The translations under genes and the position numbers were made by a program. The notes beneath the pieces were generated by a model. It was not told the DNA's origin, made no database searches, and saw nothing but the letters and a program-made list of their open reading frames with translations. Source: Micromonospora sp. LH3U1 (GTDB taxonomy: Bacteria; Actinomycetota; Actinomycetes; Mycobacteriales; Micromonosporaceae). From it: DNA of 64,000 bases. Each line of letters opens with the position of its first letter. Within the stretch, counting starts at the first letter, position 1. Where the stretch lies: NCBI RefSeq assembly GCF_028475105.1, contig NZ_CP116936.1, forward strand, positions 3,223,501 through 3,287,500. Direction: 5' to 3'. Positions 61,338 to 64,000 of this stretch are shown in pieces.

Positions 61338-62466
61338 GCCGGGCGGGCTCCGGGCCGCGGTTCTCAACGCGGCGCAGACGGCGGCGCTGGCGTACGTGCG
61401 GTCGATTGCCGTGGCCGAGCGTCCCGCCGCCCTTGCCGCCATGGCCCGGGAACTCGCCGACGCCGACGTCGGCGACCGGCCCGAGCGGTTGCTCGCCGCG
61501 GTTGTCCACCATGCTCGGCTCACCGTCAACTTCCATCCCGACCGGTTGGGCGCGGACGGGCGGACCGTCGCCGCCGCACTGGCCGACGACGGGGCGTACC
61601 GCAGTCAGTTCGTCACGGGCATCTCCAACGGCGGGCTCACCGCGTACCCCGGTGGCGACCGGGACCGCTGGGAGCGCCGGATGTTCGGCGGCGCGTACCA
61701 GCGGCCCGAAGTGACGCCGGCGGAGCGGCCCACGTACGGCGGCCTGAACCTGCTCGACCACCCGGACGGCGCCTGCCCACGTTTTGGCTCCTGCCACCTG
61801 CGGCTGCGCCCCGCGGTGCTGGCTCGGGCCACGTTCTGCCTCGGCGACAGCCACCTCGGCCCCCGTACGGTGGGCACCTCCGACGCGTTCGAAGCGATGT
61901 TCGCCGGGCTCCTGGCCAGCACCGTCGCCACCGGCGAATGCCTGGGACGCGCCGGGACTGGCGTCGGCACCCTGGTCCGGACGGTGCTGAACGCGCCGTC
62001 CACGCCGCCCACGGTCGGACGTGCTCTGGACGACTACGTGGAGGCCCAGATCCACGGCACTCTCGACCTCGCCCGAGACGTCGAGGAGTTGGTGGTGGAC
62101 CCGTCCTTCGCCGGCACCTCGACCGGCGTGACCCTGGAACTGATCGCCGAGCGGTACGGTTTTCCGCTGCGCTGGCACCCCGGCTTTGTGCTGCCGGTCG
62201 ACCGGGTCGATCCGGTGTTTCGCGGCCCAGAGATCCCGGTGCTGGCGGCCCGGCTGCACCGGGAGTTCGCCCGGCCGGGCGAGCCGGTGGACGCGGCACT
62301 GATCGGTCGTGCGGCGGCCTCGGTGGTCGCCGAGCCGGAGCGGTGGGCGGACCGGGGCCCGATCGCGGACACCCTGCAGCACCTCAAGCAGCTCTGGCAC
62401 GTTCTCGTCCGATACGGCGAACCACACGGCAACCTCACCCACCGTGCCATTCCAGACGCTCGCTGA
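61294..62466 (+). CDS. DUF3626 family protein
   Basis: The GTG at 61294 (or 61297) gives 390 residues; a later GTG at 61321 is possible. It shows the pattern of DUF3626 proteins: TVNFHPDR, YRSQFVTGISNGGLTA, MFGGAYQ, YGGLNLLDHPDGACPRFGSC in part, ATFCLGDSH, then VEAQIHGTLDLARDVEELV. The conserved His/Arg and RFG segments suggest an enzyme, but no activity is established. It overlaps the VOC gene end. Confidence 0.8.
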   Translation: MVRTAPAPDVTTRAEPGGLRAAVLNAAQTAALAYVRSIAVAERPAALAAMARELADADVGDRPERLLAAVVHHARLTVNFHPDRLGADGRTVAAALADDGAYRSQFVTGISNGGLTAYPGGDRDRWERRMFGGAYQRPEVTPAERPTYGGLNLLDHPDGACPRFGSCHLRLRPAVLARATFCLGDSHLGPRTVGTSDAFEAMFAGLLASTVATGECLGRAGTGVGTLVRTVLNAPSTPPTVGRALDDYVEAQIHGTLDLARDVEELVVDPSFAGTSTGVTLELIAERYGFPLRWHPGFVLPVDRVDPVFRGPEIPVLAARLHREFARPGEPVDAALIGRAAASVVAEPERWADRGPIADTLQHLKQLWHVLVRYGEPHGNLTHRAIPDAR

Positions 62467-62911
62467 CAGTAAGGCGAAGTTGCTCGACGCCCCTGTTCGC
62501 GACCGCCCAGGCCACCCTGCTCGGCCCCTTTGCTCTGCTTCAGCGGAGGCAACACGGCCCCTGAGCTGCGGATGGGCGATTTCGACCAGTCATTGAGGTT
62601 TCCGACCGCCGTCACGTTCCGCAACTGTTGCCTGGGCTGAAGCAGAGCAAAGGCTGCTGGGTGTGCATGGCCCTCCGCTCCGAAGAGCACCCTCCGTCAC
62701 CGTCGTAGGGCGTCGTCGGCCACCGGCCGGCCTGTCCGATTCGCCGAGCGTGAGCGGGGTCGCACTTCGCTGGGCTCGGGCATTTCCGGAATGCCCGACA
62801 CGTGAACCTGGTTGTGTCCCCCGTACCGCCGGAGCCCAAACTCTTTCCTGCGGTCATCTCCCGAGGAGTGTTCACCCCGGAGCGCTCCGCACGATCGAAA
62901 GGGCAACCATC
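62467..62911. other. Intergenic region with palindrome C and a leader hairpin
   Basis: The 445-base gap holds element C (62527-62653) and the leader of the next gene. The leader has a perfect 9-bp hairpin, TCGGGCATT-TCCGG-AATGCCCGA (62776-62798). I see no gene with a ribosome-binding site and no convincing riboswitch motif. Confidence 0.6.
62527..62653. repeat. Intergenic palindromic element (element C)
   Basis: Perfect 17-bp arms, CCTTTGCTCTGCTTCAG (62527-62543) and its complement (62637-62653), enclose a second perfect 8-bp stem AGGCAACA/TGTTGCCT (62547-62554 with 62626-62633) and a 71-base centre. The whole is 127 bases. It is too long and too separated for a normal terminator and looks like a non-autonomous mobile palindrome. 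Confidence 0.7.
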
Positions 62912-63625
62912 GTGAAGGTCGACTTCACTCGATGGCTCCCCGCCATCGCTAAGGATTCGTACCGCAAGACCGCTCTGAGCGTTGTGGGTGTGGCCGCCCT
63001 CGGTGGTCTGGCGCTCGCGCCGACCGCGGTCGCCGCCCCGGTCACCTCCGGGCCGCACCAGGGCGCCGTCGCCGCCATCGACCGCGCCACCGGCAAGGCC
63101 CCCACCACGGCCCGCCAGGAGGACCAGCCCGTCGAGTCCGGGCTGACCACCGGCTCCGCCACCGGCAAGCCGCCGGCGGGCAAGCCGACCCGCGACCAGC
63201 TGATTCCGCACGGCATCGAAGGCGCACAGTCGCGCGTTCCGCTCGACGACGCGCAGCTCGCCAACGCCCGGGCGATCGTCGACGCCGCCAGGAAGACCGG
63301 CGTCGGTGACCGGGGCGCGGTGATCGGCGTCGCCACCTCGCTGCAGGAGTCGAAGCTGTACAACCTCGGCCACCTCGGCGCGTACAACGACCACGACTCG
63401 CAGGGCCTGTTCCAGCAGCGACCGTCGTCCGGTTGGGGCACGCCCAACCAGATCACCGACCCGGAGTACGCCGCCACGGCGTTCTTCACCGCACTCAAGA
63501 ACGTCGGCGGCTGGCAGGACCTGCCGCTGACCGCCGCCGCGCAGACCGTCCAGGTCTCCGCCTTCCCCTACGCGTACGCGCAGTGGGAGGAGCAGGCGGC
63601 GGACATCGTCCAGCAGATCTGGTGA
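62912..63625 (+). CDS. Secreted cell-wall-associated protein with lysozyme-like C-terminal domain
   Basis: The GTG at 62912 follows AAAGGG; 237 residues. Signal peptide ending near TAVAAP (about 40). After a Thr/Gly/Pro linker the C-terminal domain (about 120-237) reads IGVATSLQESKLYNLG, then DHDSQGLFQQRPSSGWG, YAATAFFTALKNVGGW and a final YAYAQWEEQAADIVQQIW. This domain often stands alone or follows M23 or NlpC domains in actinobacteria, and its ES...GLFQQRP pattern resembles lytic transglycosylases. It should act on the wall; the activity is inferred. Confidence 0.8.
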   Translation: MKVDFTRWLPAIAKDSYRKTALSVVGVAALGGLALAPTAVAAPVTSGPHQGAVAAIDRATGKAPTTARQEDQPVESGLTTGSATGKPPAGKPTRDQLIPHGIEGAQSRVPLDDAQLANARAIVDAARKTGVGDRGAVIGVATSLQESKLYNLGHLGAYNDHDSQGLFQQRPSSGWGTPNQITDPEYAATAFFTALKNVGGWQDLPLTAAAQTVQVSAFPYAYAQWEEQAADIVQQIW

Positions 63626-63631
63626 CACCCG

Positions 63632-63682
63632 CACACAACGCCGGCCGGCCCCCTTTCCGGGAGCCGGCCGGTGTCGTTGTGT
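63632..63682. terminator. Terminator after the secreted protein gene
   Basis: A long stem of 8 plus 9 bp with a 3-base bulge (ACACAACG and CCGGCCGGC on the left arm), between the convergent 62912 and 63692 genes. Confidence 0.75.
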
Positions 63683-63691
63683 CCGCGTACC

Positions 63692-64000
63692 TCAGCAGGC
63701 GGGGTAGAGGCGGCGGGTGCCGACGCCAGCGGCGTACGCGTCCCGGTCGCTGAACCGGCAGCCATAGTCGGGTCGGGCCACCACCGCCGGGTCGGTCACG
63801 TTGTCGCCGGCCGGGCGCTTGCCGGTGCGTACCCAGGACACGAGGTCATCCCAGGCGGCGCCGGCCTCGGCCGGGGTGAACTCGCAGTGCTGCGTGGCCC
63901 GGATGGCCCGCTGGACCACCATCTTGCTGCGACCGTGCCGCGCCACGTCGGTGGCGTACGCCTGCTCCATGCTGAACGGCACGAAGAGGTCACCGAGGCC
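63692..64000 (-). CDS. Alpha/beta hydrolase-like protein, C-terminal end only
   Basis: The frame enters from the right edge and ends at 63692, so only the last 102 residues are seen. DLFVPFSMEQAYATDVARHG, RAIRATQHCEFTPAEAGAAWDDLVSWV in part, and KRPAGDNV match the C-terminal end of actinobacterial secreted alpha/beta hydrolases. The His of HCEFT is at the place of the catalytic His. An apparent start at 63982 is internal. Two cysteines (YGCRF, YPAC) suggest a disulfide. Confidence 0.75.
   Translation of the reverse strand, partial: GLGDLFVPFSMEQAYATDVARHGRSKMVVQRAIRATQHCEFTPAEAGAAWDDLVSWVRTGKRPAGDNVTDPAVVARPDYGCRFSDRDAYAAGVGTRRLYPAC

Noticed and set aside
62740..62911. A second c-di-AMP riboswitch ahead of the 62912 gene
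   Set aside because: The conserved GGGGACCCA and GGGTGAA(G)CC blocks seen at 18771-18817 are missing; only a 9-bp hairpin is present.
63796..63993. A 65-codon frame at the right edge in another phase
   Set aside because: The neighbouring phase matches the C-terminal end of alpha/beta hydrolases and continues past the edge.

Overview
This window is one continuous stretch of actinobacterial chromosome with very high G+C content, and most likely comes from Micromonospora or a close relative in the Micromonosporaceae. The grounds are GTG starts, 4-base ATGA/GTGA gene overlaps, an AfsR/SARP regulator, mycothiol-dependent formaldehyde detoxification, a class F sortase, an Rpf/LysM cell-wall hydrolase behind a c-di-AMP riboswitch, and many Tat or Sec secreted enzymes. 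I see no prophage, insertion sequence, plasmid or CRISPR array. Species assignment is inference.

Layout. 1-9.7 kb: partial AMIN-like protein, snapalysin-trypsin fusion protease, Pro/Thr-rich membrane protein, DUF3152 lipoprotein, ECF sigma factor with a membrane partner, a very large hybrid histidine kinase ending in an RsbW-like ATPase, and a secreted M28 aminopeptidase. 9.8-19.6 kb: SDR, HtpG, SARP/NB-ARC/TPR regulator divergent from an I36 inhibitor, secreted peptidoglycan-binding protein, ArsR/nitroreductase pair, ThuA-like protein, riboswitch and Rpf/LysM protein. 19.6-31.3 kb: DinB, WYL regulator/VOC pair, two coupled GNATs, an FMN glutamate-synthase-like enzyme, PhnB-like protein, Tat-exported amidase, DIP1984 protein, a tRNA-like element, mechanosensitive-channel-like protein with phospho-site-like repeats, MFS and VOC proteins. 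31.3-44.1 kb: YchJ, CorA, class F sortase with a membrane-anchored partner, ArsR-SRPBCC regulator divergent from an MFS exporter, lone lycopene cyclase, RNase HI, pentapeptide-repeat protein, membrane PLD-like protein, MBL hydrolase, and a LysE/MocR divergent pair.

44.1-52.2 kb is the most unusual region. Six genes run on the minus strand. The first four, in transcription order, are coupled by 4-base overlaps: an ABC ATPase-like protein that has lost every catalytic motif, a Tat/lipoprotein solute-binding protein, a fused MalF-MalG-type permease, and a membrane-anchored TPR protein whose P-loop lysine is also gone. An intact ABC ATPase and a DUF6297-type membrane protein follow at once. The set looks like a solute-sensing or regulatory membrane complex built from maltose-type transporter parts.

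52.3-64 kb: WYL regulator with a palindromic operator, two small conserved proteins, a flavin monooxygenase/SDR operon, DoxX/LtrA pair, mycothiol formaldehyde dehydrogenase with an MBL partner, TrmO, VOC, DUF3626, a secreted hydrolase-like protein and a truncated alpha/beta hydrolase.

Three long AT-richer palindromes lie between genes (9783-9850, 31837-31910, 62527-62653) and resemble dispersed genomic palindromes or MITE remnants. Several perfect 12-21 bp stems mark terminators. Starts were moved from the longest reading frame to the codon with a ribosome-binding site wherever the sequence allowed.
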